From: Selenomonadaceae bacterium
GTDB lineage: Bacteria; Bacillota; Negativicutes; Selenomonadales; Selenomonadaceae
Assembly (NCBI GenBank): GCA_022773425.1
Contig: JALFBM010000011.1
Location: 1 to 64,000, forward strand
Reading direction: 5' to 3'
Length of the DNA stretch: 64,000 nt
Shown: one piece after another, positions 9,391 through 18,724 of the stretch
Layout: each line of letters begins with the position of its first letter
How positions within the stretch are numbered: the stretch's first letter is position 1
Notes under the pieces: generated by a model
What the model was told of the DNA's origin: nothing
Database searches by the model: none
What the model saw: the letters and a program-made list of their open reading frames with translations, nothing else
Made by a program: the position numbers and the translations under genes

Positions 9391-9437
9391 AGTCCGAAGC
9401 CATACACAGAAACTTTGTGCATCGCTTCGGACTTCGT
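9391..9437 (-). promoter_or_regulatory. Leader hairpin 1 upstream of amtB
   Basis: Minus-strand GAAGTCCGAAGC gatgcacaaagtttctgtgtatg GCTTCGGACTTC, 12-bp perfect stem plus internal stem. Confidence 0.6.
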
Positions 9438-9458
9438 TGTCCTCTCTGTTGATGGTTT

Positions 9459-9487
9459 TATTATAGCATGAATTCTGTTTCTGTCAA
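9459..9487 (-). promoter_or_regulatory. Consensus sigma70 promoter for amtB-glnK
   Basis: Minus strand TTGACA (9487-9482) and TATAAT (9464-9459). Confidence 0.75.
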
Positions 9488-9494
9488 TTTTGTT

Positions 9495-9529
9495 CAGCCA
9501 TGTATACAAGAATACATGGCTGCTTTTTT
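9495..9529 (+). terminator. Plus-strand terminator-like hairpin without an obvious upstream plus-strand gene
   Basis: cagccatgtat acaaga atacatggctg cttttttg. Confidence 0.65.
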
Positions 9530-9764
9530 GTTATCGCTGAAAAGAGCATCTATATAAACGTAGTTTGGCGGCCGGCCTGCAGTGATGGCAAATTTTTTGT
9601 TATCTTTTTGTATACCTACTTGCAATCCTGTATACAGTATGCTAAAATATGAAACAATTCGGGCGGAGAAAATGGATATTTCAGGAAACATGTAAACTGA
9701 CTGTCTATACCTCTCGAAGAATCGTTTTTCGTATTATTTTGTATGATTAGAGAGGGAGAGTTTC

Positions 9765-11000
9765 ATGAAGAAGTTTTTTGCAGCGGCAGTTGTCGCAGGC
9801 ATGACGGCATGCATGGCAGGTTCCGTTTCGGCAGCAGCGAACCCGTTCTCGGATGTTCCGGCGGATCATTGGGCGTATGATGCGGTTTCGCAGCTCGCCA
9901 AGGACGGCGTGATCGAGGGCTACGGCGACACGACGTTCCAGGGCAACAAGAACATCACGCGTTATGAGATGGCGCAGATGGTTGCCAAGGCGATGGCAAA
10001 GACCAACGTTCCGCAGAGCGACAAGGCTCTCGTCGACAAGCTCGCGGCGGAGTTCTCCGACGAGCTGAACAATCTCGGCGTCCGCGTCAGCAACCTCGAG
10101 CGCAATGCCGACAAGGTGAAGTGGAACGGCGAGGCTCGTTACACGTACACGAAAGAGGATCATGACAATACGCCGTCGAAGAAGAGCTATCCGCTGCTCC
10201 TCCGCATGGAGCCGAAGGCGGAAATCAACGCGAACTGGTTCGTCAAGGCCCGTATTGATGCCTCCACGAATCTCAATACGGACAGCGGCGATTCGACGGC
10301 AAAGCTGCAGCGTACCTGGGCTGAGGGCCGCTATCCGTTCGTGACGTTCCGCGCGGGCAAGCTGCCGTTCGAGTCCCCGTACGATGCCTATATGACGCGC
10401 AACAGCCAGATGTCCGGCGCAGAGGCGGAGTTCCCGCTCGGTGCTGGCTTCTCCGTGAAGTTTACGGGCGGCCGTCAGGCACTTTCGAAGGTATCTTCGG
10501 CAAAGGCTACGGATATCGGGACGGCAGCGGTCCAGTACAAGCAGGGCAAGCTCTCCGGCACGGCGCTGTACCTCTATGGCAAGAACGATGCGTTCAAGAC
10601 GAGAGATGGCTACAAGAAGGGTGAGAACAAAGCCGGTATCTACGAAGTCGCCGGTACGTACCGTTTCGACAAGAACGCTGCTCTCTCTGGCGCATACGGC
10701 GAGAACGAGAAGGCAGACGCCTATGAGAAGCTCGGTTTTGCGCAGTTCAACTACAAGGGCGTACAGCGCGAGAATCAGGGCACGTGGGGCGCTTACGTTG
10801 CCTACAAGCACAACGGCCAGAACATCGGCTTCGATCCGAACACCGATGCGCTTGCCTACAACCAGAAGGGCTGGGAAGTCGGCGCGCAGTACATGGTGTT
10901 CAAGAACACGATGGCTTCCGTGAAGTACTTCGACGGCAAAGACCTCTCGAACGATAAAGACGCTTCGAAGTTCTTCGGCCGCGTTCAGTTCTTCTTCTGA
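9765..11000 (+). CDS. SLH-domain outer membrane protein (OmpM-like porin)
   Basis: Signal peptide, NPFSDVPADHWAYDAVSQLAKDGVIEGYGDTTF SLH domain, beta-barrel C-terminus ending RVQFFF. Confidence 0.9.
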   Translation: MKKFFAAAVVAGMTACMAGSVSAAANPFSDVPADHWAYDAVSQLAKDGVIEGYGDTTFQGNKNITRYEMAQMVAKAMAKTNVPQSDKALVDKLAAEFSDELNNLGVRVSNLERNADKVKWNGEARYTYTKEDHDNTPSKKSYPLLLRMEPKAEINANWFVKARIDASTNLNTDSGDSTAKLQRTWAEGRYPFVTFRAGKLPFESPYDAYMTRNSQMSGAEAEFPLGAGFSVKFTGGRQALSKVSSAKATDIGTAAVQYKQGKLSGTALYLYGKNDAFKTRDGYKKGENKAGIYEVAGTYRFDKNAALSGAYGENEKADAYEKLGFAQFNYKGVQRENQGTWGAYVAYKHNGQNIGFDPNTDALAYNQKGWEVGAQYMVFKNTMASVKYFDGKDLSNDKDASKFFGRVQFFF

Positions 11001-11024
11001 TTGCCGCACATCCTTGGCTTTTTC

Positions 11025-11055
11025 GGCCTCCCTCCCTGTGAGGGAGGCCTTTTTG
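11025..11055 (+). terminator. Rho-independent terminator
   Basis: ggcctccctccctgtgagggaggccttttt. Confidence 0.85.
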
Positions 11056-11144
11056 CGGTTGACAGGAGAGGGCCGAGCCGATACAATGGGGGCAGGAAAA
11101 GCAGGCAGCAGGGGCAGCGGCCCCGCGATATGGAGATGGGAAAT

Positions 11145-11639
11145 ATGGAGAAGCATGCAATCGGGGAATTGTTTGACGCGATGCTCGCGTTTGACGCAGG
11201 CGATGCCAGGCGCATCCAGCACTTTATCAAGGTGCATGCCTTTGCCAAGCGGATCGGGGAGAAAGAGGGCCTGCTGGAACACACGCAGCGCGTGCTCGAG
11301 GCGGCGGCGCTCGTCCATGATATCGGCATTCATGCCGCCGAGCAGAAATACCGGAGCACGGCGGGGAATCTGCAGGAAAAAGAGGGCGCGCCGCTGGCCG
11401 CGGCCATGCTCGAGAAGCTCGGCTGGCCGTCCGACGATGTCGCGCGCGTGTCGTACCTCGTCGGCCATCACCATACCTATCGGGGCGTCGACGGGAAGGA
11501 TTATCAGATTCTGCTGGAGGCGGATTTCCTCGTCAACGCCTATGAGGACGCGATGAAGACGCCGCAGATTCAGGCCTTTGCGGAAAAAGTATTCCGTACG
11601 GAAAGCGGGAAAGCCATGCTGAAGACCATGTTCGGCTGA
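11145..11639 (+). CDS. HD-domain phosphohydrolase
   Basis: HTQRVLEAAALVHDIGIH..., HHHTYRGVDGKDYQILLEADFLVN; GGAGATGGGA RBS. Confidence 0.8.
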   Translation: MEKHAIGELFDAMLAFDAGDARRIQHFIKVHAFAKRIGEKEGLLEHTQRVLEAAALVHDIGIHAAEQKYRSTAGNLQEKEGAPLAAAMLEKLGWPSDDVARVSYLVGHHHTYRGVDGKDYQILLEADFLVNAYEDAMKTPQIQAFAEKVFRTESGKAMLKTMFG

Positions 11640-11691
11640 ATGCTCTGTGAGCAGCAAGAACCAATGCAAGAATCGGAAATCGAACCGAAGC

Positions 11692-11731
11692 GCCAGAAAG
11701 GCCCTCCACGCCTCGTGGAGGGCCTTTCTGG
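11692..11731. terminator. Strong hairpin (terminator-like)
   Basis: ccagaaaggccctccacgcctcgtggagggcctttctgg. Confidence 0.7.
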
Positions 11732-11855
11732 CTGTGTATTATATTTAGGAGAGCTTACGAAAGCCTATATATACTATAACAGACTTGATAATGATTGTCA
11801 ATACCATTTGAGAAAATAATGGTCATAAAATGGGGACGAGCCAGGCGGCCTTTCG

Positions 11856-12491
11856 TCACCGGTCATAGCGGCGGTCAAACTGCGGCATCCAGGCCCGCGC
11901 GTGATGGTCATAGGTCTTTACCTCGATGTGGTCCGGGTAGAGGTAGAGCGAGTTCGTCCAGATTTTCTTGCGGTCGAGGTCCGCATTATGGATGTCGACC
12001 AGCGTATCCGAATAGCGGTTGATCCCGTCCGCCGCGTAGCTGTAATTGGTCGCCGGTGTATGCGTGTGCCCGGAAATCCAGAGCCGCACCTGCGGATTGC
12101 GGGCGAGAATCGCCTGCAGGCGGCCCTCCGGCTGTGCGCACCCGCGCGGCGTGTTGACGGATTTGTTGTAGTTCAGCAGTGTTCCCTTGAGCGGGCCGTG
12201 GAAGAACACGAGCGTGGTTTCCGGATGCTGCGACAAATCATCCTCGAACCAGTTCAGCTGCTTTTCTCCGATCTCGACGGGCAGCGGTCCTTCCGCGGAC
12301 AGGAAAATCAGATGGTATCCGGCGATGTCCTTGGTATAATAGCGGCTGCTAAGATGCCAGAATTTGGCGTAGCGCGCGAGCTTTTTGGCCCAGGATGCCG
12401 GCGAGGCGACCTTTGCACCGCCGTCTGGCTTGCGCTTGTCCGCGTAGAGGAATTCATGATTGCCGTTGATGACCCAGAGCGGCGCGTGAAG
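11856..12491 (-). pseudogene. 5'-truncated metallophosphoesterase
   Basis: Homologous part begins at LHAPLWVINGNHEF (motif III) and runs through VFFHGPL and WISGHTHTP; motifs I (DxH) and II (GD) missing. Confidence 0.7.
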
Positions 12492-12549
12492 CGGTGCTAC
12501 AAATCCGGTGCAAAAAGAAGGGAAAAACAAGAAAATCCTGCGGGAAATA

Positions 12550-12565
12550 TGTTTCACGTGAAACG
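12550..12565. other. parS: parS site (TGTTTCACGTGAAACG, 15/16)
   Basis: Match to TGTTTCACGTGAAACA; parAB in the same window. Confidence 0.85.
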
Positions 12566-12597
12566 CGCAGGCCCCGGCACGCAAATAAGCGGCGCGG

Positions 12598-14022
12598 CTA
12601 GTTCGAGGCGGCCTGGACGAGGAGGGCGACGGCTTCTGGGATCTGCACGCGCTCCAGGCTCGAGTAATTGATGAGAAAGGTTGGAATCGCATCCCTTTGC
12701 GGGTGCGCGTAGTAATCGCTGATGGCATGGATTCGCAGCCGCGCGGCCTGGAACGCACGCTTCAGCTCGTCTTCGCTTTGGCCGCTGCGGATCTGCAGGA
12801 GGAAATGGAGTCCGGCGCTCGGCTCGATGATATGCGCTGCGTTTTTTAACGCGCTCTTTTTCAGGCAGCGGACGAACAGGTCACGCTTGCGCCGGTAGAG
12901 CGTGCGCATACGGGAGAGATGCTTCTCGAAATATCCCTCCTGGATAAACTGCGCGAGCGTATACTGCTCAAAGGTCGAGACGGGGCAGGCAAGAAAGCCG
13001 AGCTTCTTCTGAAAGGGTTCGATGAGGCCGGGCGGGAGGACGAGGTAGCTGATGCGGATGGTCGGCGTCAGGGTTTTCGTGAAGGTGTTGAGGTAGATGA
13101 CGCGCGAACCGGCATCGATGCTCATGAGCGTTGGCAGGGGCCGTCCGGTGAAGCGGAATTCGCTGTCGTAGTCGTCCTCGAGGATGTAGCGGTCCGGCGT
13201 TTCGCTCGCCCAGGCGAGGAGCTCGTAGCGGCGCGTGACCGGCATGATGAGGCCCGTCGGGAAGTGGTGTGAGGGACTGGTGTGGGCGATGGCTGCGCCG
13301 CTTGCCCGCAGATCCGCGATGCAGATGCCGCTTTCGTCCAGTGGGATCGTGCAGGTGCGGGCCTCACAGCTCTCGTAGATGCGGCGCATCTTGCCGTAGC
13401 TGGGATCCTCGAGCGCAAAGAGCGTATTCTTGCCGAAAAAGCGTGTGAGCAGGGCGTAGAGGTACTCACTGCCCGCGCCGATGACGATCTGGTCCGGTGT
13501 GACGGCGAGGCCGCGAAAATCCGCGAGATGTGCGGCGATGGCGCGGCGCAGAGCGGGCGTGCCGGCCATGGGAGCAGGCGTCATGAGCGCGCTCTTTTTT
13601 TCCGCGATGGTTTGCCGGAGGACCTTGCTCCAAGTGGAAAACGGGAAGCTGGCGGCCGGCAGCTCATTGGATGTGAGATCGAAGCGCCAGGCGGACGCCT
13701 CTGCTGCACGCGGGGCTTTGCGTCGTGCATCTTCGCGCATCGTTGTTACCGGGTGTAAATGCGGCAGCAGGTTCAGCGTGTGCACGTAGTAGCCGCTTTT
13801 CGGCTTGGCGTAGAGATAGCCCTCATCGACGAGCTCGCTGTAGGCTTTTTCGACCGTTGCGATGCTGATGCCGAGCTGCGTGGCGAATTGCCGCTTGGAG
13901 GGCAGGCGCTCGCCCGCGGAAAGGGTTCCCCGCAGGATATCCTCCTTCAGGAACTGTATGAGCTGTTCGTAGAGAAAGCCACCCTTCTGGCCCTCTTTTT
14001 TCTGCAACGCGTAGAGCCGCAT
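12598..14022 (-). CDS. pdxR: MocR-family GntR/aminotransferase-type regulator, PdxR
   Basis: N-terminal GntR wHTH (LPSKRQFATQLGISIATVEKAYSELVDEGYLYAKPKSGYYV) plus PLP aminotransferase fold; divergent from pdxST. Confidence 0.88.
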   Translation of the reverse strand: MRLYALQKKEGQKGGFLYEQLIQFLKEDILRGTLSAGERLPSKRQFATQLGISIATVEKAYSELVDEGYLYAKPKSGYYVHTLNLLPHLHPVTTMREDARRKAPRAAEASAWRFDLTSNELPAASFPFSTWSKVLRQTIAEKKSALMTPAPMAGTPALRRAIAAHLADFRGLAVTPDQIVIGAGSEYLYALLTRFFGKNTLFALEDPSYGKMRRIYESCEARTCTIPLDESGICIADLRASGAAIAHTSPSHHFPTGLIMPVTRRYELLAWASETPDRYILEDDYDSEFRFTGRPLPTLMSIDAGSRVIYLNTFTKTLTPTIRISYLVLPPGLIEPFQKKLGFLACPVSTFEQYTLAQFIQEGYFEKHLSRMRTLYRRKRDLFVRCLKKSALKNAAHIIEPSAGLHFLLQIRSGQSEDELKRAFQAARLRIHAISDYYAHPQRDAIPTFLINYSSLERVQIPEAVALLVQAASN

Positions 14023-14163
14023 CGACCATCACCTGTCCAATCTGACCTTGTAAAAAAATATAGTTTTGAGACTTTTTATCGGTTCACTTTTGATTATACT
14101 AGAAAGCAGGTTCAAAGAAAAGCGAAAAGCGAAAGCAAAGCAAAATCGAAAGGATGACCGAAT

Positions 14164-15057
14164 ATGGCAAACAAGGCGAATACACCGGAGGAACAGCAGG
14201 CACTGAACCGCGAGCTCGCGCAGATGTTGAAGGGCGGCGTCATCATGGACGTCACGACGCCGGAACAGGCGAAAATCGCGGAGGCTGCCGGCGCGTGTGC
14301 CGTGATGGCGCTGGAGAGGATTCCGGCAGATATCCGTGCGGCGGGCGGCGTCTCCCGCATGAGCGATCCCGCGATGATCCGCGGCATCCAAAAGGCGGTC
14401 TCCATTCCGGTCATGGCGAAATGCCGGATCGGGCATTTCGCGGAGGCCCAGGTCCTGCAGGCCATCGAGATCGATTACATCGATGAGAGCGAGGTCCTCT
14501 CCCCGGCAGACGATCGCTACCATATCGATAAGCGACAGTTCCGGGTGCCGTTCGTCTGCGGGGCGAAGAATCTTGGCGAAGCGCTGCGCCGCATCGCCGA
14601 GGGGGCAGCGATGATCCGCACAAAGGGCGAGCCGGGCACTGGCGATGTCGTGCAGGCGGTGCACCATATGCGCCTCATCCAGTCGGAGATCGCGGCGCTC
14701 GCGGCAAAGCGCGAGGATGAACTCTTCGAGGCGGCGAAGGAGCTCCGCGTGCCGGTGTCTCTCGTCCGTTATGTCCACGATCATCACAAGCTGCCGGTCG
14801 TGAATTTTGCGGCGGGTGGCGTTGCGACGCCGGCGGATGCCTCGCTCATGATGCAGCTCGGGGCGGAGGGCGTATTCGTCGGTTCGGGTATCTTCAAGTC
14901 GGACCAGCCGGCAAAGCGGGCGCGGGCTATCGTCGAGGCGGTCACGAATTTCGATCAGCCGGAAATCGTGGCGCGGGTATCAGAGAATCTCGGCGAGGCC
15001 ATGGTTGGGATCAATGCCGAGGAAATCCAGGTACTGATGGCGAAGCGCGGAGAGTGA
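14164..15057 (+). CDS. pdxS: Pyridoxal 5'-phosphate synthase subunit PdxS
   Basis: [56 protein letters not shown]. Confidence 0.97.
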   Translation: MANKANTPEEQQALNRELAQMLKGGVIMDVTTPEQAKIAEAAGACAVMALERIPADIRAAGGVSRMSDPAMIRGIQKAVSIPVMAKCRIGHFAEAQVLQAIEIDYIDESEVLSPADDRYHIDKRQFRVPFVCGAKNLGEALRRIAEGAAMIRTKGEPGTGDVVQAVHHMRLIQSEIAALAAKREDELFEAAKELRVPVSLVRYVHDHHKLPVVNFAAGGVATPADASLMMQLGAEGVFVGSGIFKSDQPAKRARAIVEAVTNFDQPEIVARVSENLGEAMVGINAEEIQVLMAKRGE

Positions 15058-15067
15058 GGCGGGGAAC

Positions 15068-15667
15068 ATGCGGAAAACCATTGGCGTGCTCGCCCTGCAG
15101 GGGGCCTTTATCGAGCACGAAAAAATGCTCCAGCGCCTCGGCTGCGAGACACGGGAGCTTAGGAATGCGGCGGATCTGCAAGCGCCGATCGACGGGCTCA
15201 TCCTGCCGGGCGGCGAAAGCACGGTGCAGGGGAAACTGCTGCGCGAGACCGGGATGTTTGACACGATCCGGTCGTGGATCGTCGGGGGGATGCCGGTTCT
15301 TGCGACCTGCGCGGGACTCATCTTGCTGGCGGAGGAACTGGAGGGGGACGAGACGCGGTATTTCGCGACGCTCCCCGTCCGGGTGAAGCGCAATGCCTAT
15401 GGGCGGCAGCTCGGGAGCTTTGTTGCGGAGGAAGCGGTCCGGGGCATCGGGCGCATGGAAATGCACTTCATCCGCGCGCCTTATATCGAGAAGGCCGCGC
15501 CGGAGGTCGAGATCCTCTCAAGGACCGGCGGCCATATCGTCGCCGTGCAGTATCGCCACCAGATCGCGTGTGCCTTCCACCCGGAGGTCACGGCGGATAC
15601 GCGGCTTCACGCGCGTTTCCTGTCGCTGTGCGAAATGTATGCCCTATCGATGCAGAAGGCAGGCTAA
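15068..15667 (+). CDS. pdxT: Pyridoxal 5'-phosphate synthase glutaminase subunit PdxT
   Basis: IGVLALQGAFIEHEKMLQRLG, GLILPGGESTVQGKL, TCAGLILLA. Confidence 0.96.
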   Translation: MRKTIGVLALQGAFIEHEKMLQRLGCETRELRNAADLQAPIDGLILPGGESTVQGKLLRETGMFDTIRSWIVGGMPVLATCAGLILLAEELEGDETRYFATLPVRVKRNAYGRQLGSFVAEEAVRGIGRMEMHFIRAPYIEKAAPEVEILSRTGGHIVAVQYRHQIACAFHPEVTADTRLHARFLSLCEMYALSMQKAG

Positions 15668-16189
15668 GGGCTCGCGCCACGCGTCCAGCAGGTCGGGCAG
15701 GCGCCAGCGTGCATTGGCGGGACTCGTCGAGGGCATCGAAACGATGCGGAGGTCTTCGCGCCTCAGGAGGTCTTTATTGTAGCGTTTGAAGCACTGGAAC
15801 GACTTTCCGCCATTGCAGCATATCGTATGGATTTTCGGGTAACGGCGAAGGAAGGCCGAAAAGTCGTTGCCCGTTTCGTTCCGTATCGCGCTGTCGAGGC
15901 TGCCGTCGCGGTGGCAGCTTGCGATCGCATCCCACAAGGCGATGTGGTGGCGGAGGAGCATGGCCAGGCGGTCTGCATAACGCGCGGGAGCCTCGGTCTT
16001 CCCTTCCAGCAGCTCTGCCATCATTGGCCAAAATCGGTTGGTCGGAAACGCGTAATATTGCTGGGCTGCCAGCGAGGCAGCCCCCGGCATCGAGCCGAGG
16101 ATCAAAACCTCACAGTCCGCATCCACAGAGGGCGCCAGACCGAAGCAGTTCGGCTCCGGCGCTTTTTTTGCTTGTTTCACGTGAAACAT
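15644..16189 (-). CDS. Uracil/hypoxanthine-DNA glycosylase family (DNA-deoxyinosine glycosylase)
   Basis: VLILGSMPGAASLAAQQYYAFPTNRFWPMM; SMPSTSPANA. Confidence 0.8.
   Translation of the reverse strand: MFHVKQAKKAPEPNCFGLAPSVDADCEVLILGSMPGAASLAAQQYYAFPTNRFWPMMAELLEGKTEAPARYADRLAMLLRHHIALWDAIASCHRDGSLDSAIRNETGNDFSAFLRRYPKIHTICCNGGKSFQCFKRYNKDLLRREDLRIVSMPSTSPANARWRLPDLLDAWREPLACLLHR
16173..16188. other. parS: parS site (TGTTTCACGTGAAACA, perfect)
   Basis: 16/16 match; overlaps start codon of the glycosylase ORF. Confidence 0.93.
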
Positions 16190-16281
16190 CTCTTTCTATA
16201 TACGCGACACACGGCTGCCGGCCAAAGGGCATGTATGTCCCGTGGCCGGCAGCCGTGCGCGATCGGTTGAAAAATCGGAAT

Positions 16282-18681
16282 TTAGCAGGCATGGCCGGTG
16301 AGGGCGTCAGCGAGCTTGACGGCTTTGACGCCGTCGGGCGCGTAGGCATCGGCACCGGCCTCGTCGGCGTATTCCTGCGTGAGGGCGGCTCCGCCGACGA
16401 TGACCTTCGCGTGGCTGCCGGCCTCGTGGAGTTTCGCGATGACGGTGTCGATCTGCGTCATCGTTGTGGTCATGAGCGCGCAGAGCCCGACGATATCGGC
16501 CTGTTTTTCGATGGCGGTCCGGACGATGGTATCGGCGTCAACGTCCTTGCCGAGGTCGACGAGCTGGTAGCCGGAGTTTGCGAGCAGGGCGCCCGTGATG
16601 TTTTTACCGAGGTCGTGGACGTCGCCCTTGACGGTTGCGATGACGACGGTCCCTTTGCTCGGTCCCGCGGCGGCGGGGAACCGCTCTTTCAGTCGGTCAA
16701 AGGCCGTGCGCATGGTTTCGGCGGAGAGCAGGACCTGTGGCAGGAACATGCGGCCGGCACCGAAATCCTCGCCGATATCGGTCATTGCGGCGGTCAGGGC
16801 CTTTTCCGTGATTTCGTTTGGCTCGTGCTTTTCTTGAATGGCCTGGTCGACAAGCTCGGCGACGACATCCTTTTCGCCTTCGATGACGGCCTGCTTGATG
16901 CGCCCGAGGGTATCCTGCGGTGCGGACGCGTCATTTTTTTTTACCGTTTTTGTGACGGCTCCGTTGTGCGTCCCGTAACCGCTCCAATCGTGGCGGCTGA
17001 AGGCGAGCCCGTTCGGGTCCTTGCCGAGGAGCGCGGAGGACGCTGCAAGCGCATTCTGCATGGCCTCGTCGTAGGGATTCATGATCGGTGCATCGAGGCC
17101 GGCGGCGAGGCACATCGCAAAGAAGGTGCTGTTGATGAGCGGGCGCGCGGGCAGGCCGAAGGAGATGTTCGAGAGCCCCATGGTCGCCGGATACCCGAAT
17201 TCCCGGCGATAGCCCTGCAGCGTTTTGAGTACCTCGTTGCAGGCATTGACGTCGGCCGAGACGGTCATGACGAGCGCGTCGAGCAGGAAGTCGCCGTCGC
17301 GCAGCCCCTGCTCCTTGGCTTTTTCAATGATCGTGCGCACGGCGCGGAGGCGGGCCTCAGCGGTTTTCGGCACGCCGTCCTCCGTGATGGGCAGGCAGAG
17401 GATCGCAGCCCCGTATTTCTTCGCGAGAGGCAGGTATGTTTCGATTCGGTAGTCCTCCGCAGTTACGGAGTTGATCAACGCGCGTCCGGGGTAGGCGCGG
17501 AGACCGGCCTCGAGGGATGCGGCATCACCCGTGTCGATGACGAGCGGCGCGTCGGTCAGCTGGGCGATTTCCGTGACGGCCTGTTTCATGGCGGCGGTTT
17601 GGTCGATGCCGCCGACGCCCATGTTGACGTCGAGCAGGTTTGCGCCGGCCTTGACTTGGTTCACCGCCTCTTTCTTGACGGAGAGCAGGGAGCCGCTTTT
17701 GATTTCCGCCGCGAGTTTCTTTCGGCCGGTCGGGTTGATGCGCTCGCCGATCAGACGGGTTGGCAGGCTTTTGTCGATGCAGACGGTCCTGCTCCGGCTC
17801 GTGAGCGCGAGCATCCGCGGCCCGTCGTTAGGCGCCGGTTCGTCCATGCCGCGGACGGCTTCGGCCATGGCGCGGATATGCGCGGGGGTCGTGCCGCAGC
17901 AGCCGCCGATATAGCTGGCGCCGGCCTCGACGAGCTTCGGCGCCCAATAGCCGAAGTCGTCCGGGTGCATCGGGAATACCGTCGTCCCGTTTTCGAGAAT
18001 CGGCATGCCGGCATTCGGTTGGACGGAGATCGGCTTCGTGCAGCTGTCGTGCAGCTTTTGGACAATGGGCACGAGCTGCTCCGGGCCCAGCGAGCAGTTG
18101 ACGCCGATGATGTCCGCGCCCATCGCGTCGAGGGTCACGGCGGCGGACTGCGGGTCGGTGCCCGTGACGGTGCGGCCGTCTTCGCTGTAGGAGAGCTGGC
18201 AGATGACCGGGAGATCCGTGGCGTCCTTTGCGGCGAGCAGGGCGGCGCGCATTTCCTGGATATCGATGCAGGTCTCGATGATCAGATAGTCCGCGCCGCC
18301 CTCTGCCAGCGCCTCCGCCTGCTCGCGGAAAGTGGCATAGGCCGTTTCAAAATCGAGGTCGCCGAGCGGTTCGATAAAGCGGCCGGTCGGTCCCATGGAG
18401 CCAGCGACCTTCGCGCGGTCCAGGACGGCTTCCTTCGCGAGTTTTACCGCCGCCGTGTTGAGCTCGCGCGTGCGGTCTGCGAGCCCGTAATGGTCGAGCT
18501 TCAGGCGGCTCGCGCCGAACGTGTTGGTCTCGACGATCGTGGCGCCGGCCTCCACATAGGCTTTATGGATGGATTTTACGACATCGGGATGCTCGATATT
18601 CATGAGCTCGGGGCATGCGCCGGGCTTCAGCCCGCCGGCCTGCAGCATCGTGCCCATGGCGCCGTCGAAAATATGAATCAT
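16282..18681 (-). CDS. metH: Cobalamin-dependent methionine synthase without C-terminal activation domain
   Basis: Hcy-binding (IFDGAMGTMLQ, GGCCGTTPAHI), pterin-binding (IGERINPTGRKK), B12-binding (GDVHDLGKNI). Confidence 0.93.
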   Translation of the reverse strand: MIHIFDGAMGTMLQAGGLKPGACPELMNIEHPDVVKSIHKAYVEAGATIVETNTFGASRLKLDHYGLADRTRELNTAAVKLAKEAVLDRAKVAGSMGPTGRFIEPLGDLDFETAYATFREQAEALAEGGADYLIIETCIDIQEMRAALLAAKDATDLPVICQLSYSEDGRTVTGTDPQSAAVTLDAMGADIIGVNCSLGPEQLVPIVQKLHDSCTKPISVQPNAGMPILENGTTVFPMHPDDFGYWAPKLVEAGASYIGGCCGTTPAHIRAMAEAVRGMDEPAPNDGPRMLALTSRSRTVCIDKSLPTRLIGERINPTGRKKLAAEIKSGSLLSVKKEAVNQVKAGANLLDVNMGVGGIDQTAAMKQAVTEIAQLTDAPLVIDTGDAASLEAGLRAYPGRALINSVTAEDYRIETYLPLAKKYGAAILCLPITEDGVPKTAEARLRAVRTIIEKAKEQGLRDGDFLLDALVMTVSADVNACNEVLKTLQGYRREFGYPATMGLSNISFGLPARPLINSTFFAMCLAAGLDAPIMNPYDEAMQNALAASSALLGKDPNGLAFSRHDWSGYGTHNGAVTKTVKKNDASAPQDTLGRIKQAVIEGEKDVVAELVDQAIQEKHEPNEITEKALTAAMTDIGEDFGAGRMFLPQVLLSAETMRTAFDRLKERFPAAAGPSKGTVVIATVKGDVHDLGKNITGALLANSGYQLVDLGKDVDADTIVRTAIEKQADIVGLCALMTTTMTQIDTVIAKLHEAGSHAKVIVGGAALTQEYADEAGADAYAPDGVKAVKLADALTGHAC

Positions 18682-18724
18682 GGTGATAACCTCTTTTCTT
18701 TTTGGGGGTTGTTTTTTGGCTCGG

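Noticed and set aside
9207-9470. T-box leader upstream of amtB
   Set aside because: No T-box sequence (TGGNACCGCG) and no specifier arrangement; the structure is left unclassified.
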